The notes under the pieces: model-generated
Database searches by the model: none
The model's input: the letters and a program-made list of their open reading frames with translations, nothing else
What the model was told of the DNA's origin: nothing
Translations under genes and position numbers: made by a program
Shown: positions 16,758 through 26,164 of the stretch, piece by piece
Layout: each line of letters starts with the position of its first letter
Position numbering within the stretch: the stretch's first letter is position 1
DNA from: G965213525 sp965213525
GTDB lineage: Bacteria; Actinomycetota; Acidimicrobiia; Acidimicrobiales; Poriferisodalaceae
DNA: 64,000 nucleotides
NCBI GenBank assembly: GCA_965213525.1
Contig: OZ243889.1
Location: 2,356,001-2,420,000, forward strand
Direction of reading: 5' to 3'

Positions 16758-18938
16758 CTAGATGAGGATGACGAAGAGGATCGCCAAGACGGCGGCGGCG
16801 CCGAAGAGCAGCGACCCGTACTGCTGGACCCGGCCAGATTGCATGCCCCTCAGGGCCTCTCCCGTGCCCTCGGCGGTCCATCCCGAGCCGTTCACCGTGC
16901 CGTCGATGACGGTCTGGTCGATGTTGTCGTACACCCACTGCCCCGTGCCTCGAGCGCCGGTGCCGACCGAGTCGACGGTGCGGTCGATCACGTTCTGGTT
17001 GAACCAGTAGGTCGCCCGGGCCAGCGGGCCCTTGACGAAGCCGACGATCACGTCGGTGTACAGCCAGTCGAGGTAGTACCTGTTCTCCAGCACCCGCTTG
17101 CCGTACCTCAGCGGGGCGACCGAATCGGCCGGGCGGGGCGGGCGGCCTCGGAAGAACCACGCCGCGGCCAAGCCGATGCCCGCCACGGCGACGACCGTGG
17201 CGATGATCGCCTTGTTCCAATCGAACTCGGGGTGGTTCAGGGCCGGGAAGGCGCTGGTGGGCTCGACGTAGTCGACGAACCACTCGATGCCGAAGGCCGT
17301 GGCGTTGACGAACCCGCCGACTGCAGCCATCACCCCGAGGATGATGAGCGGCACGGTCATCACCTTGGGCGACTCGTGCGGCGTGCCGTGACCCCGGAAC
17401 TCACCGAAGAAGGTGTGGTACACCGCCCTCGTCATGTACGCCGCGGTCAAGAACCCGCCGACGAGCCCCAGCCACTGGAAGGTCTCGTAGCCGTTCTTGC
17501 CCGCCACGAGCAGGATCTCGTCCTTGGACCAGAAGCCGGCCAGCGGAATGACTCCGGCCAGGGCCAGCGTCGCCACCATGAAGGTGGCGAACGTGATCGG
17601 CATGTACCGCCGCAACCCGCCCATCTTGCGCATGTCGAAGGTGTGGTGGGCGGCGTGGCTGACCGAGCCGGCACCGAGGAACAGGCACGCCTTGAAGAAG
17701 GCATGGGTGAACAGGTGGAAGATCGCCGGGGTCCACGCCCCCACGCCGAGCGCCATGACCATGTAGCCGAGCTGGGACACCGTCGAGTAGGCGAGCACCT
17801 TCTTGATGTCCCACTGCACGAAGGCGAGCAGCCCTCCGCCGAGCAGCGTCACCAGCCCGATCACGGCCATGAGGTTGACCCCGCCGGCGCCGATCGAGAA
17901 GCCCTCGTAGAACACCGGGTAGAGCCGGGCGATCATGTACACCCCCGCCACCACCATCGTGGCGGCGTGGATCAGTGCCGAGACCGGTGTCGGGCCGGCC
18001 ATGGCGTCGGGCAACCAGGTGTGGAGGACGAACTGTCCCGACTTGGACATGACCGCTGCCATCAAGCAGGTGGCGGCCACCACCAGCAGCAGGTGTCGCA
18101 CCTCACCGGACTGGACGAGCTCGTTGATCCGCTGGATCGAGAAGGTGTCGTTGCCGGTCTCGCGGACGGCGAAGTACAGGGTGATCATGCCGACGAGCAA
18201 CCCGACGTCGCCGACGCGGTTGGTGAGGAAGGCTTTGAGGGCGGCGCCGGAGTTCTTCGGCTCCTCCCACCAGTGCCCGATGAGGGCGAACGAGCAGACC
18301 CCGACCAGCTCCCAACCGACGATCAGCTGGATGATGTTCTCGGCCAGCACGAAGAACAGCATCGCGGCGGTGAACAGGCTCAAGAAGGCGTAGTAGTGGG
18401 TGTAGCGACGATCGCCCTTCACGTACTCGATCGAGAAGAAGTGGACGAGCAACGAGATGCTCGTCACGACCACCAACAAGATGGCCGACAACCCGTCGAC
18501 GTGCGTGCCGACGTCGAAGGTGACGCCCCCGTTCTGCCACCACTCGACGGTCTCGATGACCGGGGCGACCTCGGCGTGGTGGCCGCCCTCGCCGCCCTCG
18601 GCCTCGACGGCGAGCACGGGGGGGGCCGCAGCGGTGGCGATGCCGGCGAGGTCGCCGACACCGGACACCGCCGTCGCCTCGACCTGCGACGCGTCGGCCG
18701 ACCCGGCGTCGCCAGCCGCTGCCCCCTCGTCGGCGTGCTCGACCTCGGCGCCTTCGGCGTCGCTGACGCGCTCGACCCACCCCGCTCCGACGACCAGCGA
18801 CAGCACCCAGGCGGCCAACACGAAGGGGATGCCGATGAGGTGTGCACCCTGGCCGCCACGCACCTGCCGGCCGAAGAACAGGATGAGCACGAACGACACG
18901 GCCATGAGGGCCGGGATGACGAAGGCGTTCTCGAGCAT
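16758..18938 (-). CDS. nuoL: NADH-quinone oxidoreductase subunit L (11-gene operon), with a hydrophilic insert
   Basis: At 726 residues it is about 100 longer than typical NuoL. The excess is mainly an Ala/Asp/Glu-rich segment at about residues 57-130, between the first two membrane helices and the conserved VGTHVDGLSAILL. The core is normal: GWELVGVCSFALIGHWWEEP, FVLHTWLPDAMAGPTPVSALIHAATMV, FVQWDIKKVLAYSTVSQLGYM and FWSKDEILL. The long lateral helix with a C-terminal membrane segment follows. ATG at 18938, 8 bp from nuoK. Confidence 0.96.
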   Translation of the reverse strand: MLENAFVIPALMAVSFVLILFFGRQVRGGQGAHLIGIPFVLAAWVLSLVVGAGWVERVSDAEGAEVEHADEGAAAGDAGSADASQVEATAVSGVGDLAGIATAAAPPVLAVEAEGGEGGHHAEVAPVIETVEWWQNGGVTFDVGTHVDGLSAILLVVVTSISLLVHFFSIEYVKGDRRYTHYYAFLSLFTAAMLFFVLAENIIQLIVGWELVGVCSFALIGHWWEEPKNSGAALKAFLTNRVGDVGLLVGMITLYFAVRETGNDTFSIQRINELVQSGEVRHLLLVVAATCLMAAVMSKSGQFVLHTWLPDAMAGPTPVSALIHAATMVVAGVYMIARLYPVFYEGFSIGAGGVNLMAVIGLVTLLGGGLLAFVQWDIKKVLAYSTVSQLGYMVMALGVGAWTPAIFHLFTHAFFKACLFLGAGSVSHAAHHTFDMRKMGGLRRYMPITFATFMVATLALAGVIPLAGFWSKDEILLVAGKNGYETFQWLGLVGGFLTAAYMTRAVYHTFFGEFRGHGTPHESPKVMTVPLIILGVMAAVGGFVNATAFGIEWFVDYVEPTSAFPALNHPEFDWNKAIIATVVAVAGIGLAAAWFFRGRPPRPADSVAPLRYGKRVLENRYYLDWLYTDVIVGFVKGPLARATYWFNQNVIDRTVDSVGTGARGTGQWVYDNIDQTVIDGTVNGSGWTAEGTGEALRGMQSGRVQQYGSLLFGAAAVLAILFVILI

Positions 18939-18946
18939 CGGTGGGC

Positions 18947-19246
18947 TCAGCCCCTCATCAGGTCGAGCTCGTCGACATCGATGTCGGTGCGGTTCCGGTA
19001 GATCAGCAGCACGAGCGCCAGACCGACGCCGACCTCGGCGGCGGCCACTGCGATCACGAACAGGGCGAACACCTGCCCGACGATGTCACCGTGCAGGAAC
19101 CCGAAGGCGATGAAGTTGATGTTGACCGCGTTCAGCACGAGCTCGATCGACATCAGCACCGTGACGGCGTTGCGCCGGGCGAGCACCCCGTACACGCCGA
19201 GCGCGAACAGCACGGCGCCGACGAGGAGGAACTGGTTGATCAGCAC
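18947..19246 (-). CDS. nuoK: NADH-quinone oxidoreductase subunit K (11-gene operon)
   Basis: This is a 99-residue, three-helix protein. It begins MLINQFLLVGAVLFALGVYGVL (GTG start at 19246). The conserved SIELVLNAVNINFIAF segment carries the membrane glutamate, and a second glutamate lies in AAAEVGVGLALVLLIYR. It is the normal length for NuoK, part of the proton path at the membrane arm heel, and sits between nuoJ and nuoL. Confidence 0.95.
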   Translation of the reverse strand: MLINQFLLVGAVLFALGVYGVLARRNAVTVLMSIELVLNAVNINFIAFGFLHGDIVGQVFALFVIAVAAAEVGVGLALVLLIYRNRTDIDVDELDLMRG

Positions 19247-19294
19247 GACGCCCCCTCGGATGGGGCGAGCGCCTCGGACAGGCGGTGCATCGGC

Positions 19295-19807
19295 TCAGTC
19301 CCTTCGGGCCAACACGACGGCCCCGATGAGGGCGGCGAGCAGGAGCACCGAGACGGCCTCGAAGGGGATGATGAACTGGCTGAAGATCTCGTCGCCGATG
19401 TCAGCGGTGCGGAAGATGATCGGATCGTCACCCCGGGCCGTGTCCTCCAACAGGTCGAAGTCGCCGTAGTAGTCGACCAGCGCGTACGCCACGACCCCGC
19501 CGAGCAGGACAGCCACCACCGCGGCGATCGGCCACTGCCGCCCGGTGAGGCGGGCGGTCCGACCGATCGGGGCACGGGTCAACATGATGCCGAACAAGAA
19601 CAGCACCACGATGGCGCCGATGTACACCAGGTACTGGGTCGTGGCCACGAACTCGGCGGCCAACAGGATGTACATCCCACCGATCCCCGCCAGCACGCCC
19701 ACCAGGTAGAGGGCGGCGTGGACGATGTTGGACGTGGTGACCACCCGAAACCCGCTCAGCACCACGATCGCGGCGATGATGCCGAACGCGATGTTCTGGG
19801 CTACCAC
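19295..19807 (-). CDS. nuoJ: NADH-quinone oxidoreductase subunit J (11-gene operon)
   Basis: The GTG at 19807 has GAGGAG five bases upstream and gives a 170-residue, five-helix protein. Landmarks are NIVHAALYLVGVLAGIGGMYILLAAEFVA and VYIGAIVVLFLFGIMLT, the segment around the pi-bulge helix of NuoJ. A cytoplasmic or periplasmic loop with GDFDLLEDTARGDD follows. Longer upstream reading frames are not needed. It lies between nuoI and nuoK. Confidence 0.93.
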   Translation of the reverse strand: MVAQNIAFGIIAAIVVLSGFRVVTTSNIVHAALYLVGVLAGIGGMYILLAAEFVATTQYLVYIGAIVVLFLFGIMLTRAPIGRTARLTGRQWPIAAVVAVLLGGVVAYALVDYYGDFDLLEDTARGDDPIIFRTADIGDEIFSQFIIPFEAVSVLLLAALIGAVVLARRD

Positions 19808-19898
19808 TCGCACTCCTCGCCACGACCGCGCCGAGCGTAGGGGGTCGCCCGCGCTCGACGCAGATCGCCGCGCCGTCGCCCGACGAGGAGCCCCAGCC

Positions 19899-20387
19899 TC
19901 AACGGGGCACCTTGCGGACCTTGGCCTCTGACCCCGCCTCGTAGGCCTCGAAGTCGGGCACGGTCTCCATCCAGTCGCCGAGGCGGGCCTTGTCGTGGAT
20001 GAGATCGGCGATCCGGGGCTCGGAGTACTCGAACTCCGGCGACCAGAACAGGGCGTCGAACGGGCACACCTCCACGCAGATGCCGCAGTACATGCACAGG
20101 GCGTAGTCGATGTCGAAGCGGTCGATGGCGTTGACCGTCCGGGGCTTGCCCCCGGCACGCCGCGGCGGCGCCTTGACCTTGTGGGCCTCGATGTAGATGC
20201 ACCAGTCAGGACAGGATCGGCTGCAGAGCATGCAGGCGGTGCAGTTGTCCTCGTGCAATGCGATGACCCCCCGGGCTCGGGGCGGGGGCGCCTCCTTCTC
20301 GTGGGGGTACTGCACCGTGACGTTGGGCTGCAGCATCGTGCGGAACGTCACGCCGAGACCCTTCAGCATGCCGGGGACCTGAGGCAT
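19899..20387 (-). CDS. nuoI: NADH-quinone oxidoreductase subunit I, 2[4Fe-4S] (11-gene operon)
   Basis: The 162-residue protein starts at the ATG at 20387, after a TAGGAG site that overlaps the nuoH stop. It carries two ferredoxin clusters: CTACMLCSRSCP near residue 53 and CMYCGICVEVCP near residue 103. These would hold N6a and N6b on the electron path to the N2 cluster in NuoB. The segment QYPHEKEAPPPRARGVIAL before the first cluster is typical. With nuoEFG absent from this operon, NuoI is the most exposed candidate entry point for electrons. Confidence 0.95.
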   Translation of the reverse strand: MPQVPGMLKGLGVTFRTMLQPNVTVQYPHEKEAPPPRARGVIALHEDNCTACMLCSRSCPDWCIYIEAHKVKAPPRRAGGKPRTVNAIDRFDIDYALCMYCGICVEVCPFDALFWSPEFEYSEPRIADLIHDKARLGDWMETVPDFEAYEAGSEAKVRKVPR

Positions 20388-20395
20388 CGGGGCTC

Positions 20396-21460
20396 CTAGA
20401 AGACGACCTTGAACACGCCGGTGAGGGCGATGTTCACCAGGGACAGGGGAATCAGCACCTTCCAGGCGAAGCGCTGCAGCTGGTCCTCGCGCAGGCGAGG
20501 GAACGAGAAGCGCACCCAGAAGATCAAGAAGGCGAGCAGCAGGATCTTGGCGAGCATGATGCCGGGGCCCAATACGTTCAAGATGTTGTCGTCGGCGTCG
20601 AAGCCCGGCACCCACCACCCGCCGAGGAACAGCACCGATGCGAGGGCGGCGAAGGCGAAGGCGGTGCCGAACTCGGCCATGAAGAACAACAGGTACCGGA
20701 AGCCGGTGTACTCGACCTGGTACCCGCCGACGATCTCGGATTCGGCGACCGGCATGTCGAAGGGGGTCTGGGTCAGCTCGGCTTGGGCTGCGGTCATGAA
20801 GATGGCGAAGCCGAGGAACTGGGTGAGGATGAAGGGGAACCCGATGCCCCCCCACCCGAAGATCTCACCGGTGGCCTGGGCGACCACGATGCCCTGCAGG
20901 TTGAGGGTGCCGGCTTGGACGACCACGCCCATGACGGCGAGCACGAGAGGCAGCTCGTAGGCGATGAGCTGACCGGCGGCGCGCAGGCCGCCGAGCAAGG
21001 CGTACTTGTTGGCCGAGGCCCAGCCCGCCATCAACACGCCGAGGGCCGACAGCGACGACACCGCCAGCACGTAGAACACCCCGGTGTCGAGGCTCTCGAC
21101 GAAGGCGTCGGGCCCCGCCGGCAGCACCACGTACATGAGGAACGTCGATCCGAGGACGAGCACCGGAGCCGCGATGAAGACGCGGCGATCCGAGCCCGTC
21201 GGCTGGATGTCTTCCTTCTGGAGGAACTTGATGGCCTCGGCGATGAGCTGCAAGGTGCCGTAGGGCCCGGCCTCCATGGGTCCGAGGCGGCTCTGCATGA
21301 ACGCCATCATCTTGAACAAGAAGACGTAGACGAAGATCAACGACGCCGAGGGGATCACCACCAGCACGATGGCCAGCTTGATCAAGGTCTCCTGCCAGTA
21401 GGCGAGATCCACGGCGAACAGGACGTCGGCCGTCGCCACCTCGGTCAGCCAGGTGCTCAA
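20396..21460 (-). CDS. nuoH: NADH-quinone oxidoreductase subunit H (11-gene operon)
   Basis: The TTG at 21460 overlaps the nuoD stop codon (TTGA), giving a 354-residue, eight-helix protein that forms most of the quinone chamber. Landmarks are MQSRLGPMEAGPYGTLQLIAE, the acidic loop VAESEIVGGYQVEYTGFRY and the C-terminal WVRFSFPRLREDQL. The loop reads AESEIVGGY rather than the AEQELVGGF of the NuoH at 31.4-32.6 kb. Overlapping translation suggests coupling with nuoD. Confidence 0.95.
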   Translation of the reverse strand: MSTWLTEVATADVLFAVDLAYWQETLIKLAIVLVVIPSASLIFVYVFLFKMMAFMQSRLGPMEAGPYGTLQLIAEAIKFLQKEDIQPTGSDRRVFIAAPVLVLGSTFLMYVVLPAGPDAFVESLDTGVFYVLAVSSLSALGVLMAGWASANKYALLGGLRAAGQLIAYELPLVLAVMGVVVQAGTLNLQGIVVAQATGEIFGWGGIGFPFILTQFLGFAIFMTAAQAELTQTPFDMPVAESEIVGGYQVEYTGFRYLLFFMAEFGTAFAFAALASVLFLGGWWVPGFDADDNILNVLGPGIMLAKILLLAFLIFWVRFSFPRLREDQLQRFAWKVLIPLSLVNIALTGVFKVVF

Positions 21461-22629
21461 CGGTCGATGTCTCCCAGGATGAAGTACAGCGAGCCCAAGA
21501 TGGTGATCACATCGGGCACGAACACCCCCCTCATCACCCACGGCACGATCGAGATGTTGTTCGAGCTGGCCGACCGGATCTTCACCCGGAACGGGCCCAG
21601 CCCACCCTTGGACACGACGTAGTACCCCATCTCGCCGAGGGGGTTCTCGGTGGCCACGTAGGCCTCGCCCGCCGGCACCTTGATGATGCGGGGCACCTTG
21701 GCCATGACCGGCCCGGCCGGCAGCCCGTCGAGCAGCTGGTCGACGATGTGGGTCGCCTGGCGGGTCTCCTGCATGCGCACCCAGAAGCGGGCGTAGGAGT
21801 CGCCGTCGGGGTGGGTGATCACCTGCCAGTCGACCTGGTCATAGGGCAGGGGGTGGACGCTGTCGCGCCGGAGGTCCCAGTCGACACCGGATGCCCTGAT
21901 GTTGGCTCCTGACAACCCGTAGGCGAGACCGACGTCGGCGGGGATGACCCCGACGCCGCGGCAGCGAGCGGCGAAGATCTCGCTGCCCATCAGCAGATCT
22001 TCGATCTCGTCACAGAACGTCCGCATCTTGACCATGGCCGCCTTGGTCTCGGCGATCCAGCCCTTGGGCAGGTCGTCCTTGAGCCCGCCGATCCGATCGA
22101 AGTTGGGATGGAACCGGCCACCGGTCGCGGCCTCGATCTGGTTGAGCACCCGCTCGCGATCACGGAAGGCGAAGAACACCGGGGTGAGCGCACCCAGCTG
22201 CACGCCCATGTCGCCGAGGAACAGGCTGAGGTGGGAGATGCGCGACAGCTCGAACAGGATGGTGCGGATCCACTGGGCCCGGGGGGGTGCCTCGACCTCC
22301 ATCAGCTGCTCGGCGGCGAGGATGAAGGGCACCTCGTTGGCGAAGCTGCCCAGCCAGTCGATGCGGTTGACCAGCGTGGTCACCTGGGGGTAGGTGCGTA
22401 CCTCGGTCAGCTTCTCGTAGCCGCGGTGCATGTAGCCGGCCACGGGCTCGGCCTGGACGACCTGCTCGCCGTCGAGGCGCACGGCGATGCGCAGCGTGCC
22501 GTGGGTGGCCGGGTGCTGGGGCCCGATGTTGAGGGTCATGTCGCCGGCCTGCAGCTCGACGTTGACCCGGGCATCGGCGGCCTGGGCTGCGATGTAGGAG
22601 AGCTGGTCGCGATCGCTGACGGCGGTCAC
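21457..22629 (-). CDS. nuoD: NADH-quinone oxidoreductase subunit D (11-gene operon) with an altered quinone-site residue
   Basis: The GTG at 22629 overlaps the nuoC stop (GTGA); the product is 390 residues. NuoD is the 49-kDa-type subunit that, with NuoB, binds the quinone headgroup. The loop NIGPQHPATHGTLR keeps both histidines. The motif YMHRGYEKL has Arg at residue 69, the position of the methylated arginine of human NDUFS2. The segment NRIDWLGSFANEV has Trp92 where canonical proteins, including the second NuoD here (TRMDYASPL), have the quinone-coordinating Tyr. These are direct sequence observations; the functional meaning is inferred. Confidence 0.95.
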   Translation of the reverse strand: MTAVSDRDQLSYIAAQAADARVNVELQAGDMTLNIGPQHPATHGTLRIAVRLDGEQVVQAEPVAGYMHRGYEKLTEVRTYPQVTTLVNRIDWLGSFANEVPFILAAEQLMEVEAPPRAQWIRTILFELSRISHLSLFLGDMGVQLGALTPVFFAFRDRERVLNQIEAATGGRFHPNFDRIGGLKDDLPKGWIAETKAAMVKMRTFCDEIEDLLMGSEIFAARCRGVGVIPADVGLAYGLSGANIRASGVDWDLRRDSVHPLPYDQVDWQVITHPDGDSYARFWVRMQETRQATHIVDQLLDGLPAGPVMAKVPRIIKVPAGEAYVATENPLGEMGYYVVSKGGLGPFRVKIRSASSNNISIVPWVMRGVFVPDVITILGSLYFILGDIDR

Positions 22630-23501
22630 GACGCCCCCTCGGCCACGGCTCCCCCACCAGCGGCGCCGCCGTCTGCTGCCGCGTCGGCCGCCTCGGCCGC
22701 TTCGGCCTCGGCCATGACCGATCGCTCCAGCTCGGCCTCGAGGTGCGGGGGGATCGCCTCGACGTCGACGACCCCGGGCCAGGGCTTGACGACTCGTGAC
22801 AGCAACGGGTGGTCCTTGCGCAGCGGGTGCCCCTCGAAGTCCGAGGGCAGGTACAGGTGCAACAGGTGAGGGTGCCCGACGAAGTTGAAGCCGAACATCT
22901 CGTTGGCCTCCCGCTCGTGCCAGTCGGCGCCGGGGTACACCGCCGAGACCGTCGGAAGCTCGGGATGCTCGGGGTCGAGATCGACCTTCAGGATGACGCC
23001 TTGGTGGCGGCGGGTCGAGTAGAGCCGACACATCACCTGGAAGTGGCTGTCGCCCCCGGCGTAGCCGACGCCCCCCTCCCCGGCGGGTTCGGTGACCTCG
23101 TCGGTCGACTCCTCGGCGTCGTCGCCGGTGGCGTCGGCGAGGTCGCCCGGCTCGCCGGCCTGCTCGGCGTGGGCGGCCGAGTCGCCGCTGTCGGGCCCGT
23201 CGAAGGGCGTGTCCTCGTAGCGACCCCACGGCGAGGATCGCCAGTCCATGCCGCTCAAGAAGTCGAAGAAGTCGAGCTCGAGCGTGGTCCGGCACGTCCG
23301 GATCACGTCCACCCAGGCCTCCGGTCGCACCCTCACCCACAGGCCGCGGCCGGCCAGCAGCTCGTGCTCGACGACGAAGTCGCCGAGGGCGTCGGCGACG
23401 TCGACCCAGAACGCCTCGAGCCCCTCGTCACGGGCGGCGTCGTCGGTCTCGGCGAGGTCGGTCGACGCCTCGGCGGCGGTGTCGGTGTCGGTGTCGGTCA
23501 C
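22626..23501 (-). CDS. nuoC: NADH-quinone oxidoreductase subunit C (11-gene operon) with an acidic insert
   Basis: This is a 291-residue 30-kDa-type subunit. The domain starts near residue 30 and reads LDFFDFLSGMDWR. It is interrupted at about residues 95-151 by an Asp/Glu/Gly/Ala-rich insert, then resumes with FQVMCRLYS, YPGADWHEREANEMFGF and FEGHPLRKDHPLLSRVVKPWPG. A low-complexity Ala/Glu tail follows. The N-terminus (VTDTDTDTAAEASTD) is also acidic. The GTG start at 23501 lies 10 bp after nuoB. The insert is in a loop and should not prevent folding. Confidence 0.94.
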   Translation of the reverse strand: MTDTDTDTAAEASTDLAETDDAARDEGLEAFWVDVADALGDFVVEHELLAGRGLWVRVRPEAWVDVIRTCRTTLELDFFDFLSGMDWRSSPWGRYEDTPFDGPDSGDSAAHAEQAGEPGDLADATGDDAEESTDEVTEPAGEGGVGYAGGDSHFQVMCRLYSTRRHQGVILKVDLDPEHPELPTVSAVYPGADWHEREANEMFGFNFVGHPHLLHLYLPSDFEGHPLRKDHPLLSRVVKPWPGVVDVEAIPPHLEAELERSVMAEAEAAEAADAAADGGAAGGGAVAEGAS

Positions 23502-23511
23502 GTCGGTTCCC

Positions 23512-24015
23512 TCATGCGCCCACGACGATGGGCTCGCCCTTCCACCGCTCGGTGATGTCCTCGGTCAAGATCCGCTCCTGGAGGAGCACGATGCCCTCGA
23601 GCAGGGCTTCGGGACGGGGCGGGCACCCGGGGACGTAGACGTCGACCGGCACGATCTGGTCGACCCCCTTGGTCACCGAGTAGCTGTCCCAGTAGGGGCC
23701 GCCGCAGTTGGCGCAGGAACCCATGGAGATCACGTACTTGGGCTCTGGCATCTGCTCGTACAGCCGACGGATGGCCGGGGCCATCTTGTCGGTGACGGTG
23801 CCCGAGATGACGACCAGGTCGGCCTGGCGGGGTGACGCCGGGAACGGGATGACGCCAAGGCGCATCACGTCGTAGCGGGGTGACCCGAACGCTGCGCCCA
23901 TCTCGATGGCACAGCACGCCAGGCCCCACTGGTACACCCACATCGAGCGTGCCCGGCCGTAGTTCAGCAACCACGTCAGGGGCTTGGGCGTCTTGCCCGA
24001 GGAGATCAGACCCAC
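23512..24015 (-). CDS. nuoB: NADH-quinone oxidoreductase subunit B (11-gene operon)
   Basis: This 167-residue protein holds the terminal cluster N2. Its ligands are seen in GLACCAIEM (tandem cysteines), ISMGSCANCGGPY and YVPGCPPRPEALLEG. CANCGG has an additional cysteine where CANSGG is common. The start ATG at 24015 gives MGLISSGKTPKPLTWLLNYG. It lies between nuoA and nuoC. Compared with the NuoB at 39.5-40.2 kb it is a clearly diverged paralogue. Confidence 0.96.
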   Translation of the reverse strand: MGLISSGKTPKPLTWLLNYGRARSMWVYQWGLACCAIEMGAAFGSPRYDVMRLGVIPFPASPRQADLVVISGTVTDKMAPAIRRLYEQMPEPKYVISMGSCANCGGPYWDSYSVTKGVDQIVPVDVYVPGCPPRPEALLEGIVLLQERILTEDITERWKGEPIVVGA

Positions 24016-24115
24016 CTGGCAACCTCCACCGCAGCAACGCTGCGCATCGTCATCGGTCGTTCGCGGTCCATCGGTCCTGGCCCCGGGGCCTCGGTGCCCC
24101 GAGACCCCGGCGTCG

Positions 24116-24487
24116 TCACACCCACCGCAGGACCCCCTTGCGCCAGGCGTACGCGAGCCCCAGCGCCAGGATCGCCACGAAGATCGCCATCTCGACCAGC
24201 CCGAAGGTGCCGTAGCGCTCGAGGCCGACGGCCCAGGGGAAGATGAACACCGCCTCGACGTCGAAGATGACGAACAAGACGGCGAAGATGTAGTAGCGCA
24301 CCTGGGTCTGGGACCACTCGGCGCCGACGGGGTCGACGCCCGATTCGTAGGCGATGTACTTCTGGGCCGTGCGGTTGTCGGGGCGCAGCACCCGGGCGAC
24401 CGTCAGCATCAGACCACCGAGAGCGAGCGCGGCCAGACCGAAGATGACGACGGTCAGGTAGCTCCGCAGGAAGTCGGAGTACTCCAC
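24116..24487 (-). CDS. nuoA: NADH-quinone oxidoreductase subunit A (11-gene operon)
   Basis: This 123-residue, three-helix protein has a GTG start at 24487 (VEYSDFLRSYLTVV). The loop KYIAYESGVDPVGAEWSQTQVRYY includes the reactive-loop glycine, serine and glutamate. The helix VLFVIFDVEAVFIFPWAV has the conserved acidic pair. It is the first gene of the 11-gene operon, 145 bp after nuoN of the 14-gene operon. It may have its own promoter in that gap or be reached by readthrough. Confidence 0.94.
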   Translation of the reverse strand: MEYSDFLRSYLTVVIFGLAALALGGLMLTVARVLRPDNRTAQKYIAYESGVDPVGAEWSQTQVRYYIFAVLFVIFDVEAVFIFPWAVGLERYGTFGLVEMAIFVAILALGLAYAWRKGVLRWV

Positions 24488-24568
24488 GTGAGGCGATCCT
24501 AGAGACGGGGTCCGGGCGGCCGCCATTTCCGGCAGGCCACGTCGACGAGGCTACGACACCCCCCGCCG

Positions 24569-24591
24569 GCCACCGTCATCGCCACGGTGGT
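24569..24591 (-). terminator. Hairpin between the two nuo operons
   Basis: A perfect 7-bp inverted repeat, CCACCGT at 24570-24576 and ACGGTGG at 24584-24590 with a 7-base loop, lies in the 145-bp gap between nuoN of the first operon and nuoA of the second. There is no T-tract. It may terminate, attenuate or process the long transcript. It could equally be incidental. Confidence 0.3.
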
Positions 24592-24632
24592 GACCTTTGG
24601 TGCGCCCGAGGCACCGGCCGGGCCGACCCTGT

Positions 24633-26164
24633 TCAGGACAGCGCGACGATGGGGGCCACCAGCACCGGGACGGCGTCACGGGACAGCTCGACGAGCCACT
24701 GCGGCACGATGCCGGCCACCAGGGTGATGACGACGCAGATGGCCAGTCCCAGTGCGGCGGCCGGCGCCACCGCCACCCGACGGGCCGGCGCCTCGGCCTC
24801 GGTCACGGTCTCCCGGTCGCTCATCCACATCGACACCACGACCCGCAGGTAGAACGACGCCGCCACCACCGCACTGACCATGGAGATGGCAGCCAGCACC
24901 CAGCTGCCGTCGGCCGCGGCGGCGCGGATGGCGAGGAACTTGCCCATGAACCCCGAGGTGAACGGCACTCCGGCCTGAGACAGCAGCAACAGCGTGAACA
25001 CCCCGGCCAGGACCGGTTCGCGCCGGGACATGCCCGTCAGATCGCTGAGGTTGGTCGCCCGGTCACCTCGTCCTGACACCACCGAGAGCACCCCGAAGGA
25101 ACCGATCACCAAGAAGGCGTAGGTGAACAGGTAGAAGAGGGCGGCCCCGACCCCGTCGAGGGTGCCCGTCTCCACGGCGATCAGCACGAAGCCGGCGTGG
25201 TTGATCGACGAGTACGCCAGCATGCGCTTCACGTCGGTCTGGACGACGGCGAGCACGGCCCCCCCGACCAGCGACAGCACGGCCAGCACCCACAGCAGCG
25301 GGCCCCAATCGTCGCGGTGGGTCCCGAGGGCGACCACGAAGATGCGGATGAGCGCTGCGAAGGCCCCGATCTTGGCCGTCGCAGCCATGAAGCCCGCCAT
25401 CGGCGTCGGCGCACCCTGGTAGACGTCGGGCGCCCACATGTGGAACGGAACGGCCGACACCTTGAACCCGAGGCCGACGACGATGAGCGCCATGCCGACG
25501 AGCAGCAGGCCGTTCTCGACCAGCACGACCGCCGCGAGCTCCTGGCGGATCACCACGAGGTTCGTCGATCCCGTGGCGCCGTAGACGAGGGCGACGCCAT
25601 AGAGCAGGAACGCCGAGCTGAACGAGCCGAGCACGAAGTACTTCACCGCGGACTCCTGGGACTCCTCGCGGCGGGGGTGCGAGGCGGCCAGCACGTACAG
25701 CGCCAGCGACAGGGTCTCCAGGCCCAGGAACACCACGATGAGGTCGTTCGCCTGAGCCATGACGATCGTGCCGATGGCGGCCAGCAGCGCCAGGGCGTGC
25801 AGCTCGGGGGCGAGCAGGCCCTCACGGCGGGCGTAGCCGTCGATCAGCAACGCCACCACGATCGTGGCCAGGGTGACCAGGATCATCACGAAGGTGGCGA
25901 ACCCATCGACGCCGAGGGCGTCGGCGATGATCGAGCGAGGGCCCTCGTCGCGCACGTCGTCCCAGAGGTCGACGGCGAAGGCCAGCGCAGCCACCGAGGT
26001 GGCGATCGACAGGGTGCTCAGCACCGCCGCGGGGGGACGTACGGGCGGCAGGGCCGACACCAACAGGATCAACAGCGCGCCGCCCAGCAGGATGAGCTGG
26101 GGGGCGACGCCGGTCCAGTCGATCTCAGGGGCGACGAAGGGCCCGAGCTGGGCCAGCACGCCGA

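Noticed and set aside
13678..24487. Recent acquisition of the 11-gene nuo operon by transfer
   Set aside because: Base composition and codon use look the same as in the 14-gene operon, and no mobile-element scar flanks it on the nuo side. The insertion sequence lies beyond the methyltransferase gene and has its own duplication.
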